Part shown: positions 44,276 to 55,629 of the stretch, piece by piece
How positions within the stretch are numbered: the first letter of the stretch is position 1
Layout: the number at the start of each line of letters is the position of its first letter
Notes under the pieces: model-generated
Told to the model about the DNA's origin: nothing
The model's database searches: none
What the model saw: only the letters and a program-made list of their open reading frames with translations
Position numbers and translations under genes: made by a program
Assembly: GCF_049568105.1 (NCBI RefSeq)
Contig: NZ_CP145335.1
Span: 1,178,001 to 1,242,000 of the forward strand
Length of the DNA stretch: 64,000 bases
Direction of reading: 5' to 3'
Source of the DNA: Salinisphaera sp049568105
GTDB taxonomy: Bacteria; Pseudomonadota; Gammaproteobacteria; Nevskiales; Salinisphaeraceae

Positions 44276-45805
44276 TTAAAACGCCGGCGAGGTAATCGAG
44301 ATGTCGGGTTCGTCCTCGGAGGCGGCTTGGTCTGCGCTACTGGCCGCGGGCTGTTTGGCCAGCGCGTCCGGCTTGGCGCGCTCCTGGCCGTTGCTCATCC
44401 AGGTGAGGATGTCGTAGTAGGCGCGGATGTCGCTGACATAGGCCGCAGCCTGTTTGCCTTGGGCATAGCCATAGCGGGTATTGTCCAGATAGCGTTTTTC
44501 CGACAGCCAGCCGAGTGCTTCGCGCAGATTGACCCAGACGTTGGGATCGCGCCCATCGGCTTCGAGTAGGCGCCGGGCGTCGAGGACGTGGCCGAGGCCG
44601 ATGTTGTAGGCGGCCATGGCGAACCAAGTCCGATCCGGCGGTTTGACGGCTTCGGGCAGCCGTTTGCGTAGTTCGACCAGATAATGGGCACCGCCGTCGA
44701 TAGACTGCTGTGGATCGCGTCGGTTGGCGACGCCCATGCGTTTGGCGGTGCTGCGGGTGAGCATCATGATGCCGCGCACTGCGGTTGGGCTGATGGCTTT
44801 TTCGTTCCAACGCGATTCTTGATAGCCGACCGCGGCCAACAGTCGCCAGTCCAGGCCGTATTGTTGGCCAGCCTGCTTGAAGTAGGATTTCCAATGATCG
44901 AGCCGTTTTTTGACCTGGCGGGCGAATTCGGCGCCGCCGACGAAGCCCAGCCGCGCGGCATGACCGAAATAACGATCGTGCAGGATATTCACCCGGCCGT
45001 TGTCCTTAACTGTTTCCAGATAGGCCACGGCTTTGTTGTACAGGCGATTGTGACCATGGCGACGGTCGCGCTCGGACAGCGCCCAGGCCATGCGCTGGTG
45101 GACCTCAGCGAGCGTGAACCCAACCCGCAGTTTGGGATAATAGCGCTGGTTCATGGCGACGATGTCGGCGTTGGCGATCGTAGCCTTGAGATCGCCAGCC
45201 GCGATCTTCGACATCAGCTCTTCGGTGTTGGCATGGGTATCGACTTTAAAGTCGATACCGGGGCGATGGTGACGTAGCCAGTCGGCCAATGCAGTATCGG
45301 CTGGCAGCACCAGGTCGCCGGACAGATCAGCCAGCTCGGTGGGCTTCTGAGTGTACTGGCGATAGACGGCTTCCAGCTCGCTGCTGAGATAGGGCGGGGT
45401 GAAGCGGACGCGCTCGCGGCGCGCGTCACTGAGGGCTAGCCCGGCGCCGAGTTGGGCACGCCCTTGGTCGACGGCGCGCATGATGGCCGCGCGGTCTGGG
45501 ACGACCACCACTTCCAGACGCGCGCCGATCTGACTGGCGAACCCCTGGGCCAGATCGTATTCGAAGCCGGTAGGGCCCTCGGCGCCGAGGTAGTATGTGG
45601 TAGCGGAATTGACGGTCGCGACACGCAGCACGCCGCTGCGCTCGACTTGTTCGAGCGCGCCGGGGCGGCGTACGCAGGTGGTTGCAGCTAGCACGAAGCC
45701 GGCCAGAACCAGCAGGCCGGTCAAGCGCAGCAGGCGCTGCAAACGCGGTCGTGTCGCGGCCGGCGGCCGCGGACCGGCGGCCGGCCCGGGGAATCGTTCG
45801 GGCAC
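44276..45805 (-). CDS. mltF: Membrane-bound lytic murein transglycosylase F
   Basis: Cleaves peptidoglycan glycan strands with formation of 1,6-anhydro ends. 509 residues: an N-terminal hydrophobic segment (about 28-41) ending in AATTC, which is not a canonical lipobox, an ABC substrate-binding-like regulatory domain (about 55-275) starting RSGVLRVATVNSATTYYLG, and an SLT domain with catalytic Glu330 in AAVGYQESRWNEKA and the AYNIGLGHVLDARRL segment. The C-terminal 35 residues are Ala/Ser/Asp-rich. It is divergent from tRNA-Ser. Location near purL is usual for mltF. Confidence 0.93.
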   Translation of the reverse strand: MPERFPGPAAGPRPPAATRPRLQRLLRLTGLLVLAGFVLAATTCVRRPGALEQVERSGVLRVATVNSATTYYLGAEGPTGFEYDLAQGFASQIGARLEVVVVPDRAAIMRAVDQGRAQLGAGLALSDARRERVRFTPPYLSSELEAVYRQYTQKPTELADLSGDLVLPADTALADWLRHHRPGIDFKVDTHANTEELMSKIAAGDLKATIANADIVAMNQRYYPKLRVGFTLAEVHQRMAWALSERDRRHGHNRLYNKAVAYLETVKDNGRVNILHDRYFGHAARLGFVGGAEFARQVKKRLDHWKSYFKQAGQQYGLDWRLLAAVGYQESRWNEKAISPTAVRGIMMLTRSTAKRMGVANRRDPQQSIDGGAHYLVELRKRLPEAVKPPDRTWFAMAAYNIGLGHVLDARRLLEADGRDPNVWVNLREALGWLSEKRYLDNTRYGYAQGKQAAAYVSDIRAYYDILTWMSNGQERAKPDALAKQPAASSADQAASEDEPDISITSPAF

Positions 45806-45833
45806 TTTATCGAAATATTTCTTGAATCAAGTA

Positions 45834-45862
45834 TTGGGAAAGCGTTTCGGATCGTTTAAGAT
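45834..45862 (+). promoter_or_regulatory. Promoter for tRNA-Ser (CGA)
   Basis: TTGGGA (45834-45839, 4 of 6) and TAAGAT (45857-45862, 4 of 6) are 17 bases apart. The leader then contains a small hairpin CGGGTC / GACCCG (45879-45896) before the tRNA. Confidence 0.55.
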
Positions 45863-45914
45863 ACGCGACTTCGCAGCACGGGTCAGGCATGACCCGGCGA
45901 CAGCGATTAACAAC

Positions 45915-46006
45915 GGAGAGGTACCGAAGCGGTCATAACGGCACCGACTCGAAATCGGTTGGGGGCTGTCCGCCCCACGTGGGTTCGAATCCCACCCTCT
46001 CCGCCA
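45915..46006 (+). tRNA. tRNA-Ser (CGA)
   Basis: A 92-base type II tRNA with encoded CCA (46004-46006). The acceptor stem is GGAGAGG / CCTCTCC as in the tRNA-Ser at 18595, the anticodon loop is CTCGAAA with CGA at 45950-45952, the variable arm is long (GGGGGC ... GCCCC), and the T-arm is GTGGGTTCGAATCCCAC. Confidence 0.97.
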
Positions 46007-46037
46007 TTTTCTACCCGGTCCTCGATCGAATCGCTCC

Positions 46038-46406
46038 ATGGCTAACGCCGATTCCAATCACCGGATGTATCGCGTGGCGTTCTATAACCAGGGCGAAGTG
46101 TATGAAGTGTACGCGCGCTCGGTAGCCCAGGGCGGGCTGTTCGGCTTCGTCGAGATCGAGGAACTGGTTTTTGGCGAGCGCACCACGCTGGTCGTCGACC
46201 CGGCCGAGGAAAAACTCGCCGATGAGTTCGCGGGCGTGAAGCGCAGCTATATCCCGATGCATTCGATCATTCGGATCGATGAAGTCGAGCGCCGCGGTAC
46301 AGCGCGCATCACCTCGGCCGAGGGCGAATCCAAAGTGCGCCCGTTTCCGGTCTACACTCGACAAGGCCCCGGCCCGGGAGGCCACGGCTCCGGCAGCCAC
46401 TCCTGA
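46038..46406 (+). CDS. DUF1820 family protein
   Basis: 122 residues, soluble, of the DUF1820 family common in gammaproteobacteria. The block YRVAFYNQGEVYEVYARSV, then FGFVEIEELVFGERTTLVVDP and SYIPMHSIIRIDEV are the conserved parts. The last 25 residues are Gly/Ser/His-rich and variable. No function is established. The MBL hydrolase gene starts 3 bases after its stop, so the two and purL probably form one operon. Confidence 0.88.
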   Translation: MANADSNHRMYRVAFYNQGEVYEVYARSVAQGGLFGFVEIEELVFGERTTLVVDPAEEKLADEFAGVKRSYIPMHSIIRIDEVERRGTARITSAEGESKVRPFPVYTRQGPGPGGHGSGSHS

Positions 46407-46408
46407 GT

Positions 46409-47185
46409 ATGCCCAATATGCGCTTTGCCCTTCTGGGCAGCGGCAGCAAGGGCAATGCGCTGGTCGTCGAGCAGGGCGCGACCCGGTTGCTCATCGACTG
46501 TGGTTTCTCGGCGCGCGAGATCGCAAAACGCTTAGCCCGGCTTGAGCTGGTACCGGCCGATATCGACGCGATCGTGATCACCCACGAGCACGACGATCAC
46601 TGGAAGGGTGTCTCCCGTTTTTCCCGGGCCCACGATCTGCCAGTCTGGCTGACCCCAGGCACCCATAGCGCGACCGTAGCCAGCGAAGTGGCCGCGCGCG
46701 AGCTATATTCGCCGCACGAGCCGTTCGCCATTGGCGAGCTGGAGCTTTGGCCTTATCCCGTGCCCCACGATGCGCGCGAGCCCGCGCAGCTGGTGGTGGG
46801 CAACGGCGAGCACCGGTTGGGCGTGTTGTCGGATATCGGCCACGCGACGCCACATGTGCGCGATATGATCGATGCCTGCGATGCGCTCATCATCGAGGCC
46901 AACCACGATCCGGAGCTGCTGGCCGCGGGGCCTTATCCGGCGAGTCTGAAAGCACGGGTGGCCGGGCGCCTGGGGCATTTGAGCAACGCCCAGGCCGCTG
47001 AGCTGGTCACCCAGATCGATACTGGCGCGCTCCAGCACGTGGTGGCCGCACATATGTCCGAATCCAACAATCGCCCGGAGCTGGCCCGGGCCGCGCTTGC
47101 GAAAGCGCTGGCCTGCACGCCGGACTGGGTCCATGTCGCCAACCAACGCGAGGGTCTGCCGTGGCGGAGTCTGGTCAACCGATAG
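46409..47185 (+). CDS. MBL-fold metallo-hydrolase (YycJ-like)
   Basis: 258 residues. The metallo-beta-lactamase signature THEHDDH lies near residue 58, preceded by LLIDCGFSAREI; further metal ligands are probably in PVPHDA, LSDIGHAT and the C-terminal VAAHMSESNN. The LGSGSKGNALVV start is typical of the YycJ/VicX-like group, phosphodiesterases sometimes linked with DNA replication or repair. An ATG at 46418 is an alternative start. Its last 25 bases overlap the purL start, whose ribosome site GAGGG lies inside this gene. Confidence 0.88.
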   Translation: MPNMRFALLGSGSKGNALVVEQGATRLLIDCGFSAREIAKRLARLELVPADIDAIVITHEHDDHWKGVSRFSRAHDLPVWLTPGTHSATVASEVAARELYSPHEPFAIGELELWPYPVPHDAREPAQLVVGNGEHRLGVLSDIGHATPHVRDMIDACDALIIEANHDPELLAAGPYPASLKARVAGRLGHLSNAQAAELVTQIDTGALQHVVAAHMSESNNRPELARAALAKALACTPDWVHVANQREGLPWRSLVNR

Positions 47186-50100
47186 CAGCAGTCGAGATCT
47201 ATGCCGGCGAGTCCGCGCTGGCCGACTTCGAAACAATCCGCCTGATCGACGGCCTGGCCGCCGCGGGCATCGACGTCGAAGGCGTATCGGCCCAGGCGAT
47301 CTATATCGCGGCCTTCGCTGACGAGCCGCAGGACGCCATGCGCGAGCGCCTTGGCAATCTGTTGGCCGTCGACGGCGATGCGCCGACGGCGCGTGGCGTG
47401 GTCGTGGTGCCGCGTCTGGGTACGGTCTCGGCCTGGTCGTCCAAAGCCGAGGATATCGCCCACAACAGCGGCATCGAATCGTTGCTGCGCCTGGAGCGTG
47501 CGCTGGTCTATACCTTCGAGGGCACCGCCCCGAGCACCCAGGCGCTGATCGCAAGCGGTGCGCTGCATGACCCCATGACCGAGTCGGTGATCGAAGACTG
47601 GGCGTTGCTGAATACTCTGTTCTCGGTCCCGGAACGCCGGCGGCTGCGTCGAGTGCCGCTCGGCCGCCGCGGCGTGTCAGCCCTGCATGAGGCCAATCGC
47701 GACTGGGGGCTGGCGCTGGCCGACGAAGAAATCGAGTATCTGGCCGAGCAGTACGGTGCGCTGGATCGCGACCCGACCGACGTCGAGTTGATGATGTTCG
47801 GCCAGATCAACTCGGAGCACTGCCGGCACAAGATCTTCAACGCCGAATTCACGCTCGACGGGGAAGTGCAGACCAAGTCGTTGTTCGACATGATCCGCAG
47901 TTCCTACAAGGCCGCGCCCGAAGGCGTGTTGTCGGCCTATCGTGACAATGCGGCAGTGGTCGAGGGCGCGAGCGCGACCCGGATGACGGTCGATCGCGAG
48001 CGCGTCTATCGCCTGGTCGAAGAAGACGTGCATCTGTTGATGAAGGTCGAGACCCATAATCATCCAACCGCCATCGCTCCGGCCCCAGGCGCGGCGACCG
48101 GGGCCGGCGGCGAGATCCGCGACGAAGCCGCCACCGGCCGCGGCGGTAAACCCAAGGCTGGGCTGATCGGCTTCTCGGTCGCCGACCTGCGGATCCCGAA
48201 TGCCATCCAGCCTTGGGAGCGCGACCCTGACCGGCCGGCCCATCTGGCCAGCGCGTTGGATATTATGCTCGAAGCGCCGATTGGCGCGGCTCGCTACAAC
48301 AACGAGTTCGGCCGGCCGGCGCTCGGCGGCTATTTCCGCAGTTTCCAGTACGAATCGGCTGAGACGGGCCTGCGCGGCTTTGCCAAGCCGATCATGATCG
48401 CTGGCGGCATGGGTAATGTCCGGCCCGGCCACGTCGAAAAACACGAAGTGCCGGTCGAGGCCTGTCTGATTGTGCTCGGTGGCCCGGCGATGCTGATCGG
48501 TCTCGGCGGCGGGGCGGCCTCCTCGATGGCCAGCGGTACCTCCTCGGCCGAGCTGGATTTTGCCTCGGTGCAGCGGGCCAACCCGGAAATGCAGCGGCGG
48601 GCCCAGGAAGTCATCGAAGGCTGTATCGCGCTGGGCAAGCGCAACCCGATCGCCTCAATCCACGATGTCGGTGCCGGCGGGCTGTCCAATGCACTGCCCG
48701 AGATCATCGACGCCGATGACCGCGGCGGCTCGATCCGGCTGCGCGATATCCATTCAGCCGATCCCAGCCTGTCGCCGATGGAGATCTGGTGCAACGAATC
48801 GCAGGAGCGCTATGTGCTGGCGATTCCAGCCGATTCGATCGAGATCTTCGAAAAACTCGCGGCGCGCGAGCGCTGTCCGTATGCCGTGGTCGGCCGGGCG
48901 ACGGCCGAGCCGAATCTGGTGGTCGAGGACGGTGAGGCCGCGACCGCCGAGACCGCCCGCCCGGTGGATATGCCGATGGAAGTGCTGCTCGGGCGCACGC
49001 CGCGTATGCAGCGTGAGGCAGTGCATGAACCGAGCCGCCTGCCGAACTGGGACCGGACCGGCGTGGATATCGCCGAAGCCTTCGAGCGTGTGCTGCGGCT
49101 GCCGAGTGTGGCCAGTAAATCGTTTCTGATCACCATCGGCGATCGTAGTGTCGGCGGCATGACCGCCCGCGATCAGATGGTCGGGCCCTGGCAGGTGCCG
49201 GTCGCCGATGTGGCGGTGACCACGACTGCCTTTACTGGCGATTCCGGCGAGGCGATGGCCATGGGCGAGCGTGCCCCGGTGGCCCTGATCGATGCAGCGG
49301 CCTCGGGCCGCATGGCGGTCGCCGAAGCGATCACCAACATCGCCGCCGCCCGTATCGACGAGCTCACCGACATACGGCTGTCGGCCAACTGGATGGCCGC
49401 CTGTGGTGATGCCGCCGAGGACGCTCGGCTTTACGACACAGTACGTGCGGTCGGCGACGAGCTGTGCAGCGAACTCGGCTTGGCAATTCCGGTCGGCAAG
49501 GATTCGCTGTCGATGCGCGCCCGCTGGGAGTCGGAGAGCGGTTCGCGCACCATGAGCGCGCCGGTTTCCCTGGTGGTCTCAGCGTTCGCGCCGACCCTGT
49601 CGGCCCGCGCCACCCTGACGCCGCAGCTGGTGGCTCCGGCCGAGCTGGAAACCCGGCTGATACTGGCCGATCTCGGGGCAGGGCGGAACCGCCTGGGCGG
49701 TTCGGCGCTGGCCCAGGTCTACGGCGCCCTCGGCAACCGCGCGCCCGATCTGGATAGCCCGGCAGCATTGGCTGGCCTGTTCGAATCGGTACAGGCGCTG
49801 GCCTCGGAAGGCCGGCTTCTGGCCTACCACGATCGTAGCGACGGCGGCTTAGCCGCCTGTCTGGCCGAAATGTGCTTTGCGGCCCATGTGGGCGTGGACG
49901 TGGCCTTGGACGAGTTGGATGGCGATCCGGTGGCGGCCCTGTTCGCCGAGGAACTGGGCGCCGTGCTGCAGGTCGCCGCCAACGACGTCGACGACGTGCT
50001 CGCGCATCTGCGCGAGGCCGGCGTGGCTGCAACCGATCTCGGCATGGTTACCGATAGCGATCGGCTAGTGATTCGTCATAACGACCAGCCCGTGCTGTCG

Positions 50101-51060
50101 ATCGCGCGGGTGGATGCCCAGCGCCACTGGGCAGCGACCAGCCATGCCATGGCCCGACTGCGCGACGCCCCGAGCTGTGCCGACGCCGAATACGACGCGT
50201 TGCTGGATGCCGACGATCCAGGCCTGCCGGGCGAGCCGAGCTTTGATCCGGCCGAGGACGTGCACGCGCCATATGTGAATACGACCCGCCCGAAGGTCGC
50301 GATCCTGCGCGAGCAGGGCGTCAATGGCCATAACGAGATGGCTTTCGCCTTTACCCAGGCCGGATTCGATGCCGTCGACGTGCATATGTCCGAGGTGTTA
50401 GCGGGTCGTCAAAATTTGGTCGATATGCAGGGCCTGGCTGCCTGTGGTGGTTTTTCCTATGGCGACGTGCTCGGCGCTGGCCAGGGCTGGGCCAAGTCGA
50501 TCCTGTTCAACCGTCGGGCGCGCAAGGCATTCGCCGAGTTCTTCGAACGCGACAACAGCTTTGCCCTGGGGGTCTGTAACGGCTGTCAGATGCTGGCGGC
50601 GTTGTCGGAGTTGATTCCGGGCACCGACGGCTGGCCGGCGTTCGTGGCCAATACCTCGCGCCAGTTCGAGGCCCGCACCAGTGCGGTCGAGATCCTCGAG
50701 TCCAATGCTGTCTTGCTTGAGGGCATGGCCAACTCACGGATGCCGGTCGCGGTCGCCCACGGCGAAGGGCATGCCCACTTTGCCGACGCTGACGACTTGG
50801 CGCGGTTGAGCGACAATGGCCAGATCGGCATGCGCTATACCGCGAACGCCGGCGGCCCGGCCACGACTTATCCGGCCAATCCCAACGGCTCCCCGCAGGG
50901 CGTGACCGGCCTGTCCAACGCCGACGGCCGGGTGTTCATCTGCATGCCGCATCCCGAGCGGGTGACCCGGGCAGTCAATCTGTCCTGGGCGCCGGGGCAC
51001 TGGGGCGAAGCCAGCCCTTGGGCGCGTCTATTCGCGAACGCCCGGCGTTTCGTTGGCTGA
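47161..51060 (+). CDS. purL: Phosphoribosylformylglycinamidine synthase (large, single-chain)
   Basis: Converts FGAR to FGAM in purine synthesis using glutamine ammonia. 1299 residues, the single-chain proteobacterial form. Domains: N-terminal PurS-like region, two AIRS-type ATP-binding modules (HNHPTAIAPAPGAATGAGGE near 298 and the DRSVGGMTARDQMVGPWQ block in the middle), then a class I glutamine amidotransferase with nucleophile Cys1139 in GVCNGCQM and the MPHPER histidine near the C-terminus. The start is GTG 47161, supported by GAGGG (47150-47154) six bases before it, and lies inside the MBL gene, so the genes are translationally coupled. Confidence 0.97.
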   Translation: MAESGQPIAAVEIYAGESALADFETIRLIDGLAAAGIDVEGVSAQAIYIAAFADEPQDAMRERLGNLLAVDGDAPTARGVVVVPRLGTVSAWSSKAEDIAHNSGIESLLRLERALVYTFEGTAPSTQALIASGALHDPMTESVIEDWALLNTLFSVPERRRLRRVPLGRRGVSALHEANRDWGLALADEEIEYLAEQYGALDRDPTDVELMMFGQINSEHCRHKIFNAEFTLDGEVQTKSLFDMIRSSYKAAPEGVLSAYRDNAAVVEGASATRMTVDRERVYRLVEEDVHLLMKVETHNHPTAIAPAPGAATGAGGEIRDEAATGRGGKPKAGLIGFSVADLRIPNAIQPWERDPDRPAHLASALDIMLEAPIGAARYNNEFGRPALGGYFRSFQYESAETGLRGFAKPIMIAGGMGNVRPGHVEKHEVPVEACLIVLGGPAMLIGLGGGAASSMASGTSSAELDFASVQRANPEMQRRAQEVIEGCIALGKRNPIASIHDVGAGGLSNALPEIIDADDRGGSIRLRDIHSADPSLSPMEIWCNESQERYVLAIPADSIEIFEKLAARERCPYAVVGRATAEPNLVVEDGEAATAETARPVDMPMEVLLGRTPRMQREAVHEPSRLPNWDRTGVDIAEAFERVLRLPSVASKSFLITIGDRSVGGMTARDQMVGPWQVPVADVAVTTTAFTGDSGEAMAMGERAPVALIDAAASGRMAVAEAITNIAAARIDELTDIRLSANWMAACGDAAEDARLYDTVRAVGDELCSELGLAIPVGKDSLSMRARWESESGSRTMSAPVSLVVSAFAPTLSARATLTPQLVAPAELETRLILADLGAGRNRLGGSALAQVYGALGNRAPDLDSPAALAGLFESVQALASEGRLLAYHDRSDGGLAACLAEMCFAAHVGVDVALDELDGDPVAALFAEELGAVLQVAANDVDDVLAHLREAGVAATDLGMVTDSDRLVIRHNDQPVLSIARVDAQRHWAATSHAMARLRDAPSCADAEYDALLDADDPGLPGEPSFDPAEDVHAPYVNTTRPKVAILREQGVNGHNEMAFAFTQAGFDAVDVHMSEVLAGRQNLVDMQGLAACGGFSYGDVLGAGQGWAKSILFNRRARKAFAEFFERDNSFALGVCNGCQMLAALSELIPGTDGWPAFVANTSRQFEARTSAVEILESNAVLLEGMANSRMPVAVAHGEGHAHFADADDLARLSDNGQIGMRYTANAGGPATTYPANPNGSPQGVTGLSNADGRVFICMPHPERVTRAVNLSWAPGHWGEASPWARLFANARRFVG

Positions 51061-51069
51061 GTTCGAGGT

Positions 51070-51111
51070 GGGTTGCCGGGCTGGTCGCTGTAACGCGTGC
51101 GCCGGCAGCCC
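51070..51111 (+). terminator. Hairpin after purL
   Basis: GGGTTGCCGG (51070-51079) pairs with CCGGCAGCCC (51102-51111) with one G-T pair around a 22-base loop, 10 bases after the purL stop. No T-tract; likely a transcript-end structure. Confidence 0.4.
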
Positions 51112-51280
51112 GAACGGCCGGCCTGCGGCCATCGTGTCGTGAATGAACGAGCCGCAGGCCAAAGACGAGTCCATGCTTGTCGAAGGCGGCCCGCCATAGC
51201 CGCGCCGTAGTCCAGTCGGCGCCAAAGACAGACCGGCATGGCTGCTAAGATAGGTGGCCGCGATGTGGCTGGAGGCCGAA

Positions 51281-51817
51281 ATGAAACCACGACGCATGAT
51301 CGTCCGGGCCGTGGCTCTTTGTGGGCTGGCTGCGCTGCTGGGTACGGCCTCGGCGGCCGATCTCGGCCTGCACTCTTCGGCGTTCAATGACGGGCAGTCG
51401 ATCCCGAAACGCTACTCCTGTGACGGCGCCGGCGTATCGCCACCGCTGCGTATAAGCGGCGTACCTAGGCAGGCCAAGACTCTGGTTTTGTTGGTCGATG
51501 ATCCGGATGCGCCGTCCGGCGACTGGAGCCACTGGGTGTTATACAACATCGACCCGGATCTGGTGGTTTTGGCGCCGGGGGCAGCCAGCCAGCGCCTGCC
51601 GGGGCCGGCGATCACGGCCGCCAATAGCTATCACGACCGCGACTATGGCGCGGTCTGCCCGCCTCGTGTCGACGGCGCGCATCACTATCGTTTCACGCTC
51701 TATGCGCTGGATACCCGGCTGGGCGCTAACCCGTCGGATCAAGCCGCGGTCGAAAAAGCCATGCAAGGGCATATCCTGGCCCGGGCCCGCCTGACTGGAA
51801 TTTATACGCGCGACTGA
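51281..51817 (+). CDS. Secreted YbhB/YbcL (Raf kinase inhibitor-like) family protein
   Basis: 178 residues with a Sec signal peptide ending in LLGTASA near residue 25, so it is periplasmic, unlike cytoplasmic YbhB. The PEBP-like core shows LLVDDPDAPSGDWSHWVLYNI and YGAVCPPRVDGAHHYRF, which line the anion-binding pocket of the family. GGAGG (51271-51275) just before ATG 51281 fixes the start; an in-frame GTG at 51254 is less likely. Biochemical role in bacteria is unknown. Neighbours give no clue. Confidence 0.87.
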   Translation: MKPRRMIVRAVALCGLAALLGTASAADLGLHSSAFNDGQSIPKRYSCDGAGVSPPLRISGVPRQAKTLVLLVDDPDAPSGDWSHWVLYNIDPDLVVLAPGAASQRLPGPAITAANSYHDRDYGAVCPPRVDGAHHYRFTLYALDTRLGANPSDQAAVEKAMQGHILARARLTGIYTRD

Positions 51818-51885
51818 ACGCCGCGGGCCCAACGATAGGGCGGGGCTGGTATCGTGTCGTCATCGTTGCAGCCACAGATGTCGTG

Positions 51886-53883
<1,998 letters not shown>

Positions 53884-53938
53884 GTTGTTGCCGGGCCGAA
53901 TCGGCGCGGATCGCCCGCGGCTTGGCGTAGGCAGCAGA

Positions 53939-53965
53939 AACAAGCCGGGGAGGACCCGGCTTGTT
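53939..53965. terminator. Bidirectional terminator between acetoacetate-CoA ligase gene and mlaB
   Basis: AACAAGCCGGG (53939-53949) pairs perfectly with CCCGGCTTGTT (53955-53965) around a 5-base loop, between the convergent gene ends. The terminal A/T pairs supply short T-runs in both directions. Confidence 0.85.
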
Positions 53966-53995
53966 CGTTGCCCGAGACGGGCAGGGCCTGGTTCG

Positions 53996-54310
53996 CTACG
54001 CGGCCGCGTTTTGACGCCGCGACAGCGTGATCACGTCATCGAGGGCACAGAACTCGATAATAGCCCGCATCTGAGCTGGTGCGTTGATGAACCGTAGGTT
54101 CGCACCGGACTGTCGTGCTTCCCGGATCCATTCCAGCAGCAGAGCGACCCCTGCGCTGTCGGCACGGGTCACGCCGCCCAAATCGATCACTGTGTCGCGT
54201 CCGCGATCGAACCAGCTGGCCGAGTTGCGAAGCCGGGCCGGCACGTTGGCCATGTCCAGTTCACCATCGACTCGAACCGTATGCGTGTCGTCGTTCGACA
54301 TCTCGCTCAT
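53996..54310 (-). CDS. mlaB: STAS-domain protein MlaB
   Basis: 104 residues, a cytoplasmic STAS protein that binds the MlaF ATPase and stabilises the MlaFEDB phospholipid transporter. The motif VIDLGGVTRADSAGVALLLEWIREAR near 40-66 is the STAS core with the Asp-Ser pair. It starts 3 bases after the mlaC stop and is the last gene of the operon, as in E. coli mlaFEDCB. Confidence 0.92.
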   Translation of the reverse strand: MSEMSNDDTHTVRVDGELDMANVPARLRNSASWFDRGRDTVIDLGGVTRADSAGVALLLEWIREARQSGANLRFINAPAQMRAIIEFCALDDVITLSRRQNAAA

Positions 54311-54313
54311 GGG

Positions 54314-54928
54314 TTACGAATTGTCGACGTAGCGTTTTTCCATCTGGTCGATCAGGCTCTCGAGGCCATTGCGACGGATTTCCGAGTTGAACTGGCCCCG
54401 GTAGTTGGTCACGAACGACAAGTTGCCGACGCTGCCGTCATAAACTTTCCATTCATCCTGGACCTGATGGAGCTGCAGGCTGACCGGCGTATCCTGACCA
54501 TTGGGCGAATGGATGACGGCATTGAACGTCACGCGCTCGGCATCGGCCGGGGCACGGACCGGCTTATACTCGATCTCGACGTTGTCGTTGAAGCCGAGCA
54601 GGGCGCTGCCGTAGGTCCGGATCAGCATGCTCTTGAAGGCTTTCTGAAAGCGCTGGCGCTGGTCCGGGGACGCCTGGCGCCAGTAACGGCCGAGCACCAG
54701 CTGCGACATGTACGGCAGATCCAGCAGCGGCACCAGATCGCGATCGATCAGGGCATAGAGCTCCTGCGGATTGTTGCGCAGTTCTGCACGCCGTCCTTCC
54801 AGGTCATCAAGGACCTTCTCTACGGTTTGTTTGGCCAACTGTTTGGGGGGTGTCGGCGCTGCACTGGCCAGCGACGGGGCCAGTACCGCCACGAACACGA
54901 AGGGGATAAGAATTCGACTCCAACGCAT
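54314..54928 (-). CDS. mlaC: Periplasmic phospholipid-binding protein MlaC
   Basis: Carries phospholipids between the outer-membrane MlaA complex and the inner-membrane MlaFEDB transporter. 204 residues with a signal peptide ending in APSLASA near residue 24; the mature protein begins APTPPKQLAKQTVEKVLDDL. The segments LVPLLDLPYMSQLVLGRYW and WKVYDGSVGNLSFVTNYRGQF are typical. ATG 54928 is preferred because it directly precedes the signal peptide and AGGTG lies upstream; in-frame starts at 54949 and 55015 would spoil the signal. Confidence 0.93.
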   Translation of the reverse strand: MRWSRILIPFVFVAVLAPSLASAAPTPPKQLAKQTVEKVLDDLEGRRAELRNNPQELYALIDRDLVPLLDLPYMSQLVLGRYWRQASPDQRQRFQKAFKSMLIRTYGSALLGFNDNVEIEYKPVRAPADAERVTFNAVIHSPNGQDTPVSLQLHQVQDEWKVYDGSVGNLSFVTNYRGQFNSEIRRNGLESLIDQMEKRYVDNS

Positions 54929-55032
54929 GATATTGCACCTGAGCATTCTGAAAATCGGGATTGTAGGCGAGTGTTGTGATCTAGCCCTGAATCTTGCCTT
55001 AAGCGTGTGATTCATTGTGTGCCAAGCTTTTA

Positions 55033-55614
55033 TCAGCCGCCGGCCCCTTGAGAGGATCCGGCACTGTCTTGGCTGGCGCCGCCGCCGGAATCCGGGCCGA
55101 ACAGGCTGCCTTGGCTGGCGCCGCTGCTGGAATTGTTGTGGCCGCTATCGTCCGAATCATTATCGCCAGCCATAGTCGTCATGAACTGGCCGATTAGATT
55201 CTCCAGCACGATCGCGCTCTGGGTAATGATGAACTGGTCGCCGTTTTTCATGTTGTCGGTCGACCCACCGGGACCAACGCCCACGTACTGATCACCCAGC
55301 AGGCCGGAGGTCAGGATCGAGGCATCCGAATCCTTGGGGATCTTGTACTGATCCTGGATCCGCATGCTCGCCACGGCACGGTAGGTCGTCTGATTGAGCT
55401 TGATATCGGTGACCCGGCCGATACGAACGCCGGCCAGATCCACGGGAGCGCCGACTTTCAGACCACCGATGTCGTTGAACGCAGCACTCACCGTATAGCC
55501 CTGGGTGTCGCTGGTATTGGCCAGATCGCTGACCCGCAGGGTAAGGATGAACACCGCAGCGATACCCAGACAGACGAATAATCCGACCAGCAGTTCGACG
55601 GCTCTCGATTGCAT
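55033..55614 (-). CDS. mlaD: MCE-domain lipid-transfer protein MlaD
   Basis: 193 residues. One N-terminal membrane helix (ELLVGLFVCLGIAAVFILTL) anchors an MCE domain (about 35-145) with VSAAFNDIGGLKVGAPVDLAGV, which forms the hexameric channel of the Mla transporter. The last 40 residues are a Ser/Gly/Asp/Gln-rich low-complexity tail not usual in E. coli MlaD. GAGG six bases before ATG 55614 supports the start. It is separated from mlaE by 251 bases, unlike the tight spacing usual here. Confidence 0.94.
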   Translation of the reverse strand: MQSRAVELLVGLFVCLGIAAVFILTLRVSDLANTSDTQGYTVSAAFNDIGGLKVGAPVDLAGVRIGRVTDIKLNQTTYRAVASMRIQDQYKIPKDSDASILTSGLLGDQYVGVGPGGSTDNMKNGDQFIITQSAIVLENLIGQFMTTMAGDNDSDDSGHNNSSSGASQGSLFGPDSGGGASQDSAGSSQGAGG

Positions 55615-55629
55615 AAAGGAACCTCGGTT

